This document shows positions 1 to 10,011 of a stretch of 64,000 bases of DNA, one piece after another. Numbering within the stretch: the first letter of the stretch is position 1; the number at the start of each line of letters is the position of its first letter. The DNA lies in assembly GCF_003591005.1 (NCBI RefSeq), contig NZ_QYYD01000007.1:1-64000 (forward strand). The letters are read 5' to 3'. Origin of the DNA: Rhodopseudomonas palustris. Its GTDB lineage: Bacteria; Pseudomonadota; Alphaproteobacteria; Rhizobiales; Xanthobacteraceae. Under the pieces are notes generated by a model that ran no database searches, had not been told where the DNA came from, and saw only the letters and a list, made by a program, of their open reading frames with translations. The translations under genes were made by a program, and so were the position numbers.

Positions 1-147
1 CGGCCCACACCGCACCCCCAAAGCCCCCCACCCCCGCTTGGCCCTGTTATGGGTGCAATTACATCTATGCCCCCCCCCCACATCGCACCCCCCCGGTGCA
101 GTTGGGCCGCGCCCCTTGGCGGAGCGCGCCACGGTCAGTTCAGGTCC
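1..147. other. C-rich low-complexity window edge
   Basis: This stretch downstream of mdh is dominated by C homopolymers and short CA/CG words and holds no recognisable gene. Its composition is unlike the rest of the window and resembles the poly-G/poly-C stretch near 63240. I read it as poor-quality sequence at a contig end. In related genomes sucCD usually follows mdh, but nothing of sucC can be read here. Confidence 0.6.
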
Positions 148-1173
<1,026 letters not shown>

Positions 1174-1247
1174 TTATCTCTTTCGACCGGAGCGTTCAAG
1201 TCGCGCTGCGTTCATTTCTTGGCCAGCCGCCCTGCCAGAGCCGCTCC

Positions 1248-2426
1248 TCATGTCTCGACGAGGCCGGTGGTCGCGCCGGTGGCGGCTGAGTCACTACGCC
1301 CGTGCGGCAGCGCCAGATACGATTCCGAACCCATTTCGATCAGCCGCGAGACAGTGCGGTTGAATTCCATCGCCTCGTAGCCGTCGGTGGCGCGGTAAAG
1401 ATCAGCCGGCTCCGCGGCCGCCGAGGCCATCAGCTTGACGGCGTTATCGTAAAGCGTGTCGATCAGCGCGATGAACCGCTTGGCGGCGTTGCGGTCGGCA
1501 TAGTCCATCACCGGAATGTGGTCGATGATCAGCGTGTGGTACTCATGCGCCAGCCGCAAATAATCCGAAGCGCCGAGCGGCTTCTGGCATAGATCGGCGA
1601 AGGTGAAGCGCGCGACGTGATGATCAGCTTTGGGAATGTGTAGCAGCCGCCCCTTGATCGAAATGTCGCGCGGCGCACCGGGCGCGTTGCCGGTGATGCG
1701 GTTCCAGGCGCGGTCGAGCGCCGCCGTCGCCTCAACGTCGTCAGGCGTCAGCCAGACCTTCATGCCGGCGAATTTTTCCAGCCGGTAATCGGTTCGCGCA
1801 TCCAACCGGATCACCTGCATGTGCTGCTTGACCTGACCGATGAACGGCACGAACAGCGCCCGGTTGAGGCCGCCTTTGTAGAGGTCGTCGGGCGCAACGT
1901 TGGAGGTCGCCACCACCACGGTGCCGAGTTCGAACAGTTTGCCGAACAGCCGCGACAGGATCATCGCGTCGGCAATGTCCGTGACATGGAACTCATCGAA
2001 GCACAGCAGCCACGCCTCGTCGAAAATCGACGCGGCCGTCAGGGCGATGACGTCGCCGTCGGGGATTTCGCCGCGCTTGATGTTCTGCCGGAACGCGTTG
2101 ATGCGCTCATGCGCTTCAGCCATGAATTCGTGGAAATGCGCCCGGCGCTTGTGCACCACTGGGCTGGCGTCGAAGAACAGGTCCATCAGCATGGTCTTGC
2201 CGCGACCGACTTCGCCGTAAACGTACAGCCCTTGCGGCGGCTCGGACTCGCTTCCGCCGAACAGCCGGCCGAGAAAACCCTGCTTTTTCGGAGGCTTATA
2301 ACTGGCCAGCAGGATGTCCAGCGCCGCGAAGGCCTCGACGGCGCGGGCCTGGGCCGGATCGGCCTCGATGGCGCCGGAAGAGACCAGCGATTGATATTGG
2401 TGGCGGAACGAGCGCGGGGCGGACAT
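1248..2426 (-). CDS. zapE: AFG1/ZapE-family cell division ATPase
   Basis: AAA-like P-loop ATPase of the AFG1/LACE1/ZapE family, 392 residues from the chosen ATG. An in-frame start ten codons upstream is possible but adds unconserved residues. Walker A is GEVGRGKT at residues 71-78 and Walker B is LLCFDEFHV near residue 140. In E. coli ZapE acts at the Z-ring, and mitochondrial AFG1 helps turnover of respiratory complexes. The role here is inferred from the family. It lies directly upstream of mdh on the same strand, an arrangement common in alphaproteobacteria, and the 131-bp gap leaves room for a separate mdh promoter. Confidence 0.9.
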   Translation of the reverse strand: MSAPRSFRHQYQSLVSSGAIEADPAQARAVEAFAALDILLASYKPPKKQGFLGRLFGGSESEPPQGLYVYGEVGRGKTMLMDLFFDASPVVHKRRAHFHEFMAEAHERINAFRQNIKRGEIPDGDVIALTAASIFDEAWLLCFDEFHVTDIADAMILSRLFGKLFELGTVVVATSNVAPDDLYKGGLNRALFVPFIGQVKQHMQVIRLDARTDYRLEKFAGMKVWLTPDDVEATAALDRAWNRITGNAPGAPRDISIKGRLLHIPKADHHVARFTFADLCQKPLGASDYLRLAHEYHTLIIDHIPVMDYADRNAAKRFIALIDTLYDNAVKLMASAAAEPADLYRATDGYEAMEFNRTVSRLIEMGSESYLALPHGRSDSAATGATTGLVET

Positions 2427-2483
2427 GGACGTTCTTACCGCCCCACCGCGCTGCAAAAAGCAAGGACTGAATGTTGCTGAGAG

Positions 2484-3050
2484 CTATGCGGTGCGCAGGA
2501 CCCGGCTGTCTTCGGCGGATTTCAGTTCGTAGGGCGCCTCGACCACGTACGGCCCGCCGCCGGTCGACGCACGCGACGAGAACAGCACGAAGCGCTCCGC
2601 GCGAAACGCGCGGGTGGGGAAATAGCCTCGGATCGACAGATATTGAGCGACGTCCTGGCAGGAGACGTCGCGCAGCCGCGCCAAGGTGACGTGCGGGGTG
2701 AATTTGCGCCCCTCCGGGTCGAGCCCGACCCGCTGCATCAGTCGCTCCAATTCGGCCTGCAGTTCCAGCAGGGGCCGGGACGGGACCACTGAAGCCACCA
2801 CCGCACGAGGTTTGCGGCCGCCGAAGCTCGAGAGACCCTGCAGCTGCACCTCGAACGGCTTGCGATTGACCCGGAACAGCGTCGAGGCGATCTCGTTGGC
2901 GGTGGCGCCGTCGATATCGCCGATGAACCGCAGCGTCAGGTGGTAATTTTCCGGCTCCACCCAACGGGCGCCAGGCAGGCCGCCGCGCAGCATCGCCAGC
3001 GTCTGAGTGATGTCGGTGGGGATCTCCAGTCCAGTGAACAGGCGCGGCAT
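2484..3050 (-). CDS. thpR: RNA 2',3'-cyclic phosphodiesterase (2H family)
   Basis: 188-residue member of the 2H phosphoesterase superfamily (ThpR/LigT), which hydrolyses 2',3'-cyclic phosphate ends of RNA to 2'-phosphates. The two diagnostic histidine motifs are HLTL at residues 37-40 and HVTL at 120-123, the spacing expected of the two symmetrical halves. The start MPRLFTGLEIP is chosen because it begins at the first conserved strand and has a GGGGAG ribosome site just upstream. Longer in-frame starts lack similarity. It is an apparent single gene between zapE and tesA. Confidence 0.9.
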   Translation of the reverse strand: MPRLFTGLEIPTDITQTLAMLRGGLPGARWVEPENYHLTLRFIGDIDGATANEIASTLFRVNRKPFEVQLQGLSSFGGRKPRAVVASVVPSRPLLELQAELERLMQRVGLDPEGRKFTPHVTLARLRDVSCQDVAQYLSIRGYFPTRAFRAERFVLFSSRASTGGGPYVVEAPYELKSAEDSRVLRTA

Positions 3051-3193
3051 CGGAACTCCCCTTTTTGGGCCCGATCGCGGCGGCGGCTGTCCCTGACGTC
3101 CGGGACTTTGCACTCCGCAATCGTCCGGCGAATCAACTGACCAATTGTGTAGCCGGTTTGTGTAACAACGCTACCTCGACAACTTTGGGAGGC

Positions 3194-3222
3194 TGAAAAA
3201 GTTGAGGGCAGTCCGGCCCTTA
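3194..3222 (-). terminator. weak intrinsic terminator after tesA
   Basis: On the minus strand a 5-bp stem (AGGGC/GCCCT) is followed by CAACTTTTTCAG. It lies about 20 bp past the tesA stop. The stem is short, so the call is tentative. Confidence 0.35.
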
Positions 3223-3241
3223 GGCAGACTATGCCGATTTT

Positions 3242-3949
3242 TCAGCGTTTCTGCTCAGCCACCGTTCGGAGAAATGCCTCGACGCTGGGCAGAATGTTCT
3301 CGACCACCCGGTCGACGCCCGCCGCGGTCGGGTGCAGGCCGTCGGGCTGGTTGAGCGTCGAAACCGCCGCGACACCGTCCAGGAAGAACGGATAGAGCGG
3401 CACGCCGTACTGCTTGGCGAGGTCCGGATAGATCGCGTTGAACTCGCGGGCGTAGTCTGGTCCGTAGTTCGGCGGTGCCAGCATGCCGGCGAGCAGCACC
3501 GGAATGTTGCGGGCCTTCAGCCGCTTCAGGATCTCCTCCAACGCCTGCCGCGGTACCTTGGGATCGGTGCCGCGCAGCGCGTCATTGGCGCCAAGCTCGA
3601 GGATCACCGCGTCCGCGTCCGGCGGCACCGACCAGTCGAGCCGCTCCAACCCGCCGCTGGTGGTATCGCCGGACACGCCGGCATTGATCATCGTGGTAGC
3701 AATGCCCTTGGCGGCGAGCGCCTTCTGCAGCTTGACCGGGAACGCCGCATCGGCTGGTAGCCCGTAACCGGCTGTCAGCGAGTCGCCCAACGCCACCACC
3801 TTCAACGGAGGCGTCTCTTGCGCCCAAACGCCGGAGCCCGGCACTATCATCGACAGCATTCCGATAACCACCGCCCACGCAAACGTGCGGCCAAGCCTCT
3901 CGACCGCAACGAAACAATTGCCATATGCAGCAGCCATGGACAGCTTCAT
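3242..3949 (-). CDS. tesA: arylesterase/lysophospholipase L1-like, SGNH hydrolase
   Basis: 235-residue secreted SGNH/GDSL hydrolase of the TesA type (thioesterase I / lysophospholipase L1). The four SGNH blocks are visible: GDSLTAGYG with the nucleophile Ser57, a Gly in GVSGDTTSGG, Asn in ELGANDAL, and the Asp/His pair in DGLHPTAAG near the C-terminus. The N-terminus (positive patch, hydrophobic stretch, VWAQ) is a probable signal peptide, so the enzyme should act in the periplasm. It is divergent from the YbbA-like ABC ATPase, the same pairing as tesA-ybbAP in E. coli, and the two starts overlap by about 14 bp. Confidence 0.92.
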   Translation of the reverse strand: MKLSMAAAYGNCFVAVERLGRTFAWAVVIGMLSMIVPGSGVWAQETPPLKVVALGDSLTAGYGLPADAAFPVKLQKALAAKGIATTMINAGVSGDTTSGGLERLDWSVPPDADAVILELGANDALRGTDPKVPRQALEEILKRLKARNIPVLLAGMLAPPNYGPDYAREFNAIYPDLAKQYGVPLYPFFLDGVAAVSTLNQPDGLHPTAAGVDRVVENILPSVEAFLRTVAEQKR

Positions 3950-4676
3950 CGAACCCTCGTCACGGCCCGGCCATCAGCCTGACACCATCTCCATTTCGAA
4001 CGTCAATCTATCGCTGGGCAGCGGCGCCGCGCGGGTCCACATCCTCAAGGATATCAGCCTGCGCGTCGCCCAAGGCGAAGCGGTCGGCCTGATCGGCCCG
4101 TCGGGGTCGGGCAAATCCACCCTGCTGATGGTCATGGCCGGGCTGGAGCGGCCCGACAGCGGTGAGGTGGTAGTGAACGGCACGGCTTTCAATGGCCTCG
4201 GCGAGGACGCGTTGGCGCGCTTCCGCGGCCGCGAAGTCGGAATCGTCTTTCAATCCTTCCATCTGATTCCGACCATGACGGCGCTGGAGAACGTCGCGGT
4301 GCCGCTCGAACTGGCCGGCGCCGCCGACGCCGCGGCGCGCGCCGCGCGCGAGCTCACCTCGGTCGGCCTCGGCGAGCGGCTGCATCACTACCCGTCGCAG
4401 CTGTCCGGCGGCGAGCAGCAGCGCGTCGCTTTGGCGCGGGCGCTGGCGCCCGATCCGGCGATCCTGGTGGCGGACGAGCCGACCGGCAATCTCGACGAGG
4501 CGACCGGGCGGCAGATCGTCGACCTGTTGTTCACCAAGCATTCCGAACGCGGCATGACGCTGGTGCTGGTCACCCACGACACCGGCCTGGCCGACCGCTG
4601 CGACCGGGTGATCAGGTTGCGCTCCGGACGCATCGACACCGCGCAGCCCGGCCGCGCCAAGCGAGCCTCGGCATGA
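3936..4676 (+). CDS. ybbA: ABC transporter ATP-binding protein (YbbA/LolD type)
   Basis: 246-residue ABC ATPase of the MacB/LolD/YbbA group. Walker A is GPSGSGKST at residues 54-62, the signature is LSGGEQQRVALARAL, and Walker B is ILVADEPTGNLD. The Q-loop (VFQSFHLIPTMTALENV) is typical of LolD-like mechanotransmission ATPases. The chosen ATG begins inside the tesA 5' end on the opposite strand. A start 17 codons earlier is possible. The partner permease follows after 139 bp that contain a palindromic repeat. In E. coli YbbAP with TesA acts on hydrophobic or lipid-like molecules, so an envelope lipid role is plausible here but is inference. Confidence 0.9.
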   Translation: MDSFIEPSSRPGHQPDTISISNVNLSLGSGAARVHILKDISLRVAQGEAVGLIGPSGSGKSTLLMVMAGLERPDSGEVVVNGTAFNGLGEDALARFRGREVGIVFQSFHLIPTMTALENVAVPLELAGAADAAARAARELTSVGLGERLHHYPSQLSGGEQQRVALARALAPDPAILVADEPTGNLDEATGRQIVDLLFTKHSERGMTLVLVTHDTGLADRCDRVIRLRSGRIDTAQPGRAKRASA

Positions 4677-4712
4677 GCGGCGGCTCTTTACGTCCTTGCA
4701 CAGCGTCAGCCC

Positions 4713-4785
4713 CGTCATTGCGAGCGCAGCGAAGCAATCCAGCGCTACGCGCGGGGCATGGATTGCTTCGCTGCGCTCGCAATGT
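4713..4785. repeat. dispersed palindromic repeat, family A copy 1
   Basis: Imperfect 73-bp palindrome with arms GTCATTGCGAGCGCAGCGAA and its inverse around a short centre. Three more copies occur at 20089, 26731 and 37042. Here it separates the ABC ATPase gene from its permease gene and probably forms a hairpin in the mRNA. Confidence 0.85.
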
Positions 4786-4815
4786 CGGAGAGGCTATTTT
4801 GAAGGCCAAGCATCG

Positions 4816-7386
4816 ATGAGCGTCATTGCCGAACCGGTCACACGGCCTCGCCGCCTTGGCCTGCCGTTCCGCTATGCGCTGCGCGAGATGCGTGGCGGGC
4901 TGAACGGCTTCTACGTGTTCATCGCCTGCATTGCGCTCGGCGTGATGGCGATCGCCGGGGTCGGCTCGGTAGCGGCGAGCCTCGGCGAAGGGCTGGCGCG
5001 TGAGGGGCGCACGCTGCTCGGCGGCGATGTGGCGTTCTCGTTAATTCAACGCGAGGCGACGCCTCAGGAGCTGGCTTACCTTCGCGAGCGGGCGCCGGTA
5101 TCGGTGGCGGCGACGATGCGCGGCATGGCGCGGACGGCGGCCGGGCAGTCGGCGCTGGTCGAGATCAAGGCGGTCGACAATCTTTATCCGATGCTCGGCG
5201 AGTTGAAGCTGGCGCCGCCGATGCCGCTCGCGGATCTGTTGGCGGAGCGCGACGGCGCGTTCGGCGCCGCCGCCGATGCGGCGCTGCTGGCGCGGCTCGA
5301 ACTCAAGGTCGGCGACCGGGTCAGCGTCGGCAGTGCCAATTTCCAGATCCGCAGCGTGGTGGAAGCCGAGCCGGACAAGCTCGCCGGCAATGTCGGCTTC
5401 GGACCGCGCTTTTTGATCAGCGAGGACGCGCTGCGCGCGACGCAGCTGCTGCAGCCCGGCAGCCTGGTGCGCTGGATCTACCGGGTGCGGCTGCCCGACA
5501 ACCGCGCCGACGATCAGGCGGCGATCCGCTTCGCCGACGCCACCCGGGCGGCGCTGCCGCAGGCCGGCTGGGAAATCCGCAGCCGCGGCAATGCCTCACC
5601 GCAGCTCGAACGCACCATCACCCGGTTCACGCAATTCCTCACCTTGGTCGGCCTCGCCGCCCTGCTGGTCGGCGGCGTCGGCGTCGCCAATGCGGTAAAG
5701 AGCCATATCGACCGCCGCCGCGACGTGATCGCCTCGTTCAAGGCGCTCGGCGCCACCGGGCGCGACGTGTTCGCGATCTATCTGACGCAGGTGCTGGTGC
5801 TGGCGACGATCGGCTCGCTGATCGGACTGGCGCTCGGCGCCGCGCTGCCGTTCGCCATCGTCGGCCTGTTCGGCAAGCTGCTGCCGCTGCCGGTGGTGCC
5901 GGCGCTGCATTGGGGCGAACTCGGCCTGTCGCTGATCTACGGCCTGCTCACCGCGCTGGCGTTCGGACTGTGGCCGCTGGCGCAGGTTCGCGACGTGCCG
6001 GTCGCGACGCTGTTCCGCGAGGCCGCTACCGCCGACGCGCACCGCCCACGGCTACGCTACATCATCGGCATCGGCGCGGTGATCGCGCTGCTGCTCGCGG
6101 TGGTGATCGGGCTGGCTTACGACAAGCGTGTCGCGCTCGCCTTCGTGGTCGCCTCGGTGCTGGTGTTCGTGCTGCTGCGCGGCGTCGCCGCGGCCGTGAT
6201 GGCGATCGCGCGCCGGCTGCCACGCTCGCGCCTCACCATGCTGCGGCTCGCCGTCGCCAACATCCACCGGCCCGGCGCGCTGACGCCGTCGGTGGTGCTG
6301 TCGCTCGGCCTCGGCCTCGCGGTGCTGGTGACGATCGCCCAGATCGACGGCAATCTGCGTCGGCAGTTCACCGCGGCGCTGCCCGAAAAGGCGCCGGCGT
6401 TCTTCTTCATCGACATTCCGTCGAGCGAGACCGAGCGGTTCGGCTCGTTTCTGAAACAGGTCGCTCCCACGGCGACGCTGGAGGACGTGCCGATGCTGCG
6501 CGGCCGGATTGTCGCGGCGCGCGGCGTGCGTGCCGAAGATCTCAAGCCCGCCCAGGACGCCGAATGGGTGCTGCAAAGCGACCGGGGGCTGACCTATGCG
6601 ACCGATCTGCCGGCCGGCTCCAAAGTCGTCGAAGGCCATTGGTGGCCCAAGGATTACAGCGGCAAGCCGCTGGTGTCGTTCGACAAAAAACTCGCCGACG
6701 GGCTTGGCCTGAAAATCGGCGATCCGGTCACCGTCAACGTGCTGGGCCGCGAGATCAGCGCCACGATCAGCAATCTGCGCAGTGTCGACTGGCAGAGTCT
6801 CGGCATCAATTTCGTGCTGGTGTTCTCGCCCAACACGTTTCGCGGCGCGCCGCACACCCATATCGCCACGCTGACCGAAGCCGGCAGCACGCCGGAGAGC
6901 GACGCGGCCTTGATCAAGCAGGTGGCGGACAAATTCCCGATGGTTACGACCGTCCGGGTCAAGGAGGCGCTGGAGACGGTCGGCGGCGTGGTCAGCAATC
7001 TGGCGCTGGCGGTGCGCGGCGCCAGTTCGGTGACGCTGATCTCGGCCATCCTGGTGCTGGGCGGCGCGCTGGCCGCTGGCCATCGCCATCGCGTCTACGA
7101 CGCCGTGATCCTGAAGACGCTCGGCGCCACGCGCGCCAGGCTGATCGGCGCCTTCGCGCTCGAATACATGATGATCGGCCTGGCAACCGCGGTGTTCGGG
7201 GTCATTGCCGGCTCGATTGCCGCGTGGCTCATCGTCACACGATTGATGTCGCTGAGCTTCGTCTGGCAGGCCGGTTCCGCGGCCGGCGTGGTCGCTGCGG
7301 CGCTGATCGTGACGGTCGGGCTTGGGCTGATCGGGACGCTGTTGGCGCTCGGCCAGAAGCCCGCGACCGTGCTGCGGAATCTCTGA
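4816..7386 (+). CDS. ybbP: ABC transporter permease, FtsX-like (YbbP type)
   Basis: Large inner-membrane permease of 856 residues with two FtsX-type membrane domains. There is an N-terminal membrane helix after MSVIAEPVTRPRR, a periplasmic region, a first FtsX block near residues 275-400 (TLVGLAALLVGGVGVANAV), a further membrane cluster, a second periplasmic domain, and a C-terminal FtsX block (SSVTLISAILVLGGALAAG). The DRRRDVIASFKALGATG and YDAVILKTLGATRAR loops are typical coupling segments. It works with the ATPase just upstream. The ATG at 4816 is preferred because upstream in-frame codons lie in the palindromic repeat. Confidence 0.9.
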   Translation: MSVIAEPVTRPRRLGLPFRYALREMRGGLNGFYVFIACIALGVMAIAGVGSVAASLGEGLAREGRTLLGGDVAFSLIQREATPQELAYLRERAPVSVAATMRGMARTAAGQSALVEIKAVDNLYPMLGELKLAPPMPLADLLAERDGAFGAAADAALLARLELKVGDRVSVGSANFQIRSVVEAEPDKLAGNVGFGPRFLISEDALRATQLLQPGSLVRWIYRVRLPDNRADDQAAIRFADATRAALPQAGWEIRSRGNASPQLERTITRFTQFLTLVGLAALLVGGVGVANAVKSHIDRRRDVIASFKALGATGRDVFAIYLTQVLVLATIGSLIGLALGAALPFAIVGLFGKLLPLPVVPALHWGELGLSLIYGLLTALAFGLWPLAQVRDVPVATLFREAATADAHRPRLRYIIGIGAVIALLLAVVIGLAYDKRVALAFVVASVLVFVLLRGVAAAVMAIARRLPRSRLTMLRLAVANIHRPGALTPSVVLSLGLGLAVLVTIAQIDGNLRRQFTAALPEKAPAFFFIDIPSSETERFGSFLKQVAPTATLEDVPMLRGRIVAARGVRAEDLKPAQDAEWVLQSDRGLTYATDLPAGSKVVEGHWWPKDYSGKPLVSFDKKLADGLGLKIGDPVTVNVLGREISATISNLRSVDWQSLGINFVLVFSPNTFRGAPHTHIATLTEAGSTPESDAALIKQVADKFPMVTTVRVKEALETVGGVVSNLALAVRGASSVTLISAILVLGGALAAGHRHRVYDAVILKTLGATRARLIGAFALEYMMIGLATAVFGVIAGSIAAWLIVTRLMSLSFVWQAGSAAGVVAAALIVTVGLGLIGTLLALGQKPATVLRNL

Positions 7387-7461
7387 TCACCCGTCCGGCG
7401 GAAGGCGTTCCGTCCATCATTGGACAGAGCCGGCAGCCGTCGCGAAGGCTGCGCCTGAACC

Positions 7462-7493
7462 CCTCAGGCTGCGACCAAAGTCGCTGCCTGAGG
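7462..7493 (+). other. hairpin in the 330-bp gap before the BI-1 gene
   Basis: An 8-bp outer stem (CCTCAGGC/GCCTGAGG) and a 5-bp inner stem (GCGAC/GTCGC) close on a 4-base loop. No T-tract follows, so it is not a classical terminator. It could be a transcript end for the permease gene or a processing site. The rest of 7387-7715 shows nothing I can name. Confidence 0.4.
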
Positions 7494-7715
7494 CTTAACC
7501 CTGATGCTGCGGAGCGACATTCAGCCGCGCATAAACCCTTGCCCCTATTGTGTTAGTTTCCCACATATCGGAATGGGTCGGGCAGCACGCCGGCGACTGG
7601 ACGGGTAATCGGGTTTGGTGACCCGAACTTAACGTCCGCCGCGCATCACTGTCCGGATAGTTTTCATCGGTCTCCGCCACCCTTCGCGAGGCCGAACCAA
7701 CGCAGGATCTCGACC

Positions 7716-8507
7716 ATGTCGGACTTGGACCGTAACTACGCCTCTCCCTTCGGCCGGGCCGCCGGTCGCGTCGACAGCGCGACCGTGGATGCCGGTCTGC
7801 GCGCCTATATGCTGCGCATCTACAACTACATGACGATCGGCCTGGCCATCACCGGCCTGGCCGCTCTGGGCGTCTACATGGGCGCCGTGACTACCGACAG
7901 CACCGCTGCCGCGGCGCGGGTCGGCAACACCATGCTGACCTCGTTCGGCGTGGCGATGTTCGTCAGCCCGCTGAAGTGGGTGTTCATCCTCGCCCCGCTG
8001 GCGATGGTGTTCGCCATCTCGTTCGGCATCAACCGGCTGAAGCCGCAGACCGCGCAGATCCTGTTCTGGGTATTCTCGGCCCTGATGGGTATCTCGCTGT
8101 CGTCGATCTTCCTGGTGTACACTCACACCTCGATCGTGCGGGTGTTCTTCATCACCGCCGCCTCGTTCGGTGCGCTGAGCCTCTACGGCTACACCACCAA
8201 GCGTGACATGACCGGCATGGGCTCGTTCCTGATCATGGGCCTGTTCGGCGTCATCATCGCCAGCGTGGTGAACCTGTTCGTTGCCTCGTCGATGCTGCAG
8301 TTCATCGTGTCGGTGGTCGGCGTGCTGGTGTTCGCGGGCCTCACCGCCTACGACACCCAGCGGCTGAAGAACGACTACATCTACGGCTACGCGTCGCAGG
8401 GCGGCGAAGTCGCCGAGCGTGCGGCGATCACCGGCGCGCTGTCGCTGTACCTGAACTTCATCAACCTGTTCACGCTGCTGCTGCAGTTGCTCGGACAGAA
8501 GGAGTAA
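7716..8507 (+). CDS. Bax inhibitor-1/YccA family membrane protein
   Basis: 263-residue protein with seven predicted membrane helices and the BI-1 (UPF0005) pattern, including MLRIYNYMTIGLAITGLAAL near residue 30 and the C-terminal AYDTQRLKNDY segment with its acidic residue. Bacterial members include YccA, which modulates FtsH, and BsYetJ, a pH-sensitive calcium leak channel. Which applies here cannot be read from sequence. It is a single transcription unit with its own 5' gap of about 330 bp and a strong terminator directly after it. Confidence 0.92.
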   Translation: MSDLDRNYASPFGRAAGRVDSATVDAGLRAYMLRIYNYMTIGLAITGLAALGVYMGAVTTDSTAAAARVGNTMLTSFGVAMFVSPLKWVFILAPLAMVFAISFGINRLKPQTAQILFWVFSALMGISLSSIFLVYTHTSIVRVFFITAASFGALSLYGYTTKRDMTGMGSFLIMGLFGVIIASVVNLFVASSMLQFIVSVVGVLVFAGLTAYDTQRLKNDYIYGYASQGGEVAERAAITGALSLYLNFINLFTLLLQLLGQKE

Positions 8508-8530
8508 GCACCTCTCCGGTGCCGACCATC

Positions 8531-8562
8531 AAAGCCCCGGCCTCGTGCCGGGGCTTTTTTGT
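8531..8562 (+). terminator. intrinsic terminator after the BI-1 gene
   Basis: Perfect 11-bp stem AAAGCCCCGGC/GCCGGGGCTTT with a CTCGT loop, followed by a T-tract, 24 bp past the stop codon. Confidence 0.92.
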
Positions 8563-8619
8563 TGGGTGGGACCGACTTCCACACCAGCGGAAATGCACGG
8601 CGCCTCACAAGTTGAAGGC

Positions 8620-8694
8620 CGTCATCGCCGGGCTTGGCCCGGCGATCGATCTTTTCGAAGAAGATGGATACGCGGGTCAAGCCCGCGTATGACG
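8620..8694. repeat. dispersed palindromic repeat, family C copy 1
   Basis: Two short palindromes (around CCGGGCTTGGCCCGG and GCGGGTCAAGCCCGC) joined by a TCTTTTCGAAGAAGATGGA linker, bounded by GTCAT and ATGAC. Other copies are at 19981, 31475, 34570 and 34764, with a short form at 40009. Confidence 0.8.
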
Positions 8695-8729
8695 GCAGAT
8701 ATTGGCGATCCGCTTCGAGTCAATTCTGC

Positions 8730-9269
8730 ATGTCCAACCTTCTCGTCCGCCCGGCGACGCCCGCCGACCTTCTCGCCATCACCGCCATCTACGACGAGGC
8801 GGTGCGCACCGGGACCGCGACGTTCGAGCTGACGCCGCCGGACCTCGCCGAGATGACGCGGCGGTTCGAGACGCTGATCGGCGGCGGCTTTCCTTATCTG
8901 GTGGCGTTGCTGCAGGGCAAAGTCTGCGGCTATGCCTATGCGGGCCCGTACCGGCCGCGGCCGGCCTACCGGTTCACCGTCGAGAACTCGGTATATCTGG
9001 CGCCGGCCGCACATCGCCGCGGCGTCGGCACTGCGCTATTGCGCGAGCTGATCGTCCAGTGCGAGGCGCGTGGCTTTCGCCAGATGATCGCGGTAATCGG
9101 TGATTCCGCCAACGCCGGCTCGATCGGCCTGCACCGCAAGACCGGCTTCGAGCTGATCGGCACCCATCGCAACGTCGGCCTCAAATTCGGCCGCTGGCTC
9201 GATACCGTGATGATGCAGCGGGCGCTGGGGGATGGCGGGGGGAGCGTGCCGGAGCAGAGCGGAGTTTAG
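8730..9269 (+). CDS. GNAT N-acetyltransferase (phosphinothricin-acetyltransferase-like)
   Basis: 179-residue acetyl-CoA-dependent N-acetyltransferase. The N-terminal pattern RPATPADLLAITAIYDEAV and the acetyl-CoA pyrophosphate loop HRRGVGTALL place it in the GNAT fold. The YAGPYRPRPAYRFTVENSVYLAP segment and GFELIGTHRNVGLKFGRW resemble the phosphinothricin/methionine sulfoximine acetyltransferase subfamily, so an amino-acid analogue is a likely substrate, though that is inference. The start is the ATG at MSNLLVRP. Longer in-frame starts fall in the palindromic repeat upstream. Confidence 0.85.
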   Translation: MSNLLVRPATPADLLAITAIYDEAVRTGTATFELTPPDLAEMTRRFETLIGGGFPYLVALLQGKVCGYAYAGPYRPRPAYRFTVENSVYLAPAAHRRGVGTALLRELIVQCEARGFRQMIAVIGDSANAGSIGLHRKTGFELIGTHRNVGLKFGRWLDTVMMQRALGDGGGSVPEQSGV

Positions 9270-9296
9270 ATTGCGGCGTCAGCGCCACTCTCAGCC

Positions 9297-9397
9297 GTCA
9301 CCCTTCGCGAAAGCGGAGGGCCCAATATTCCAGGGCGTAAGCGAGTAACACGAACGCTCTGGGATACTGGGTCGCCCGGACGAGCCGGGCGATGACC
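9297..9397. repeat. dispersed repeat, family D copy 1
   Basis: Contains the paired words ATTCCAGGGCG and CGCTCTGGGATACTGGGTCG, ending in a small CCGGACGAGCCGGGC palindrome and GATGAC. It matches the element at 22760 with several differences. It fills the gap between the convergent GNAT and DUF2794 genes. Confidence 0.75.
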
Positions 9398-9451
9398 GGC
9401 ACTACTTGGGGCCGGCCTTCCAGACAATGTGGGCGCCGGTCCAGACAGACC

Positions 9452-9820
9452 TCAAACCAGCGCCAGCTTGCGGTCGATCACCAGCAGGACGCGATCGAGC
9501 TCGTGGCCGCGGCGGAGGATTTGCCCGCTGGCGCCGACCACACTGTAGGCGCCCTGTTTGCGCGCCAGGCGCGGGTCCTTGACGATGCGGTAGAGCGGTA
9601 CTTCGGAGGCACGGCGGAAGATTGAGAACACCGCCTGATCCTTGAGGAAGTCGATGGCATAGTCACGCCACTCGCCCTCAGCGACCATCCGCCCGTAGAG
9701 GTTGAGGATGCGGTTGAGTTCGAGGCGATTGAAGGTCACGCTGGGCGGCAGCGGAGCGACGCCCTGGCGCTCCGCTGCACGGCTCTCGCTGGGATCGCCC
9801 TCCCCGGAAGTCAAGCTCAT
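9452..9820 (-). CDS. DUF2794 domain protein
   Basis: 122-residue conserved alphaproteobacterial protein of unknown function. The DUF2794 core is recognised by NRILNLYGRMVAEGEWRDYAID (split here as residues about 35-56) and the following FLKDQAVFSIFRRASEVPLY and YRIVKDPRLARKQG segments. The first 30 residues are low-complexity and probably disordered. There is no signal peptide or membrane helix, so it should be cytosolic. The 360-bp region upstream contains a divergent transcript candidate with its own terminator. Confidence 0.85.
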   Translation of the reverse strand: MSLTSGEGDPSESRAAERQGVAPLPPSVTFNRLELNRILNLYGRMVAEGEWRDYAIDFLKDQAVFSIFRRASEVPLYRIVKDPRLARKQGAYSVVGASGQILRRGHELDRVLLVIDRKLALV

Positions 9821-10011
9821 TGGCGCCTCCTGTCACTGGGGCGACATGATTGCGCCGACCAGGGTGCGCCGCAAGGGGACCGAAAGCAGGAAATAGCGTG
9901 TCGCCGGCATGGTGCCCGTCCGGCCGGCCACCCTCACGGCATCGTTAAAACGAATCTTATTACCGCCCGAATTTCGCCCAGCGTTAGCCCACCGGTGCTG
10001 CGAGGTTACGT

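Noticed and set aside
5910-7556. A 548-codon frame overlapping the ABC permease gene in another frame
   Set aside because: Arg-rich nonsense composition; the permease frame has clear FtsX motifs.
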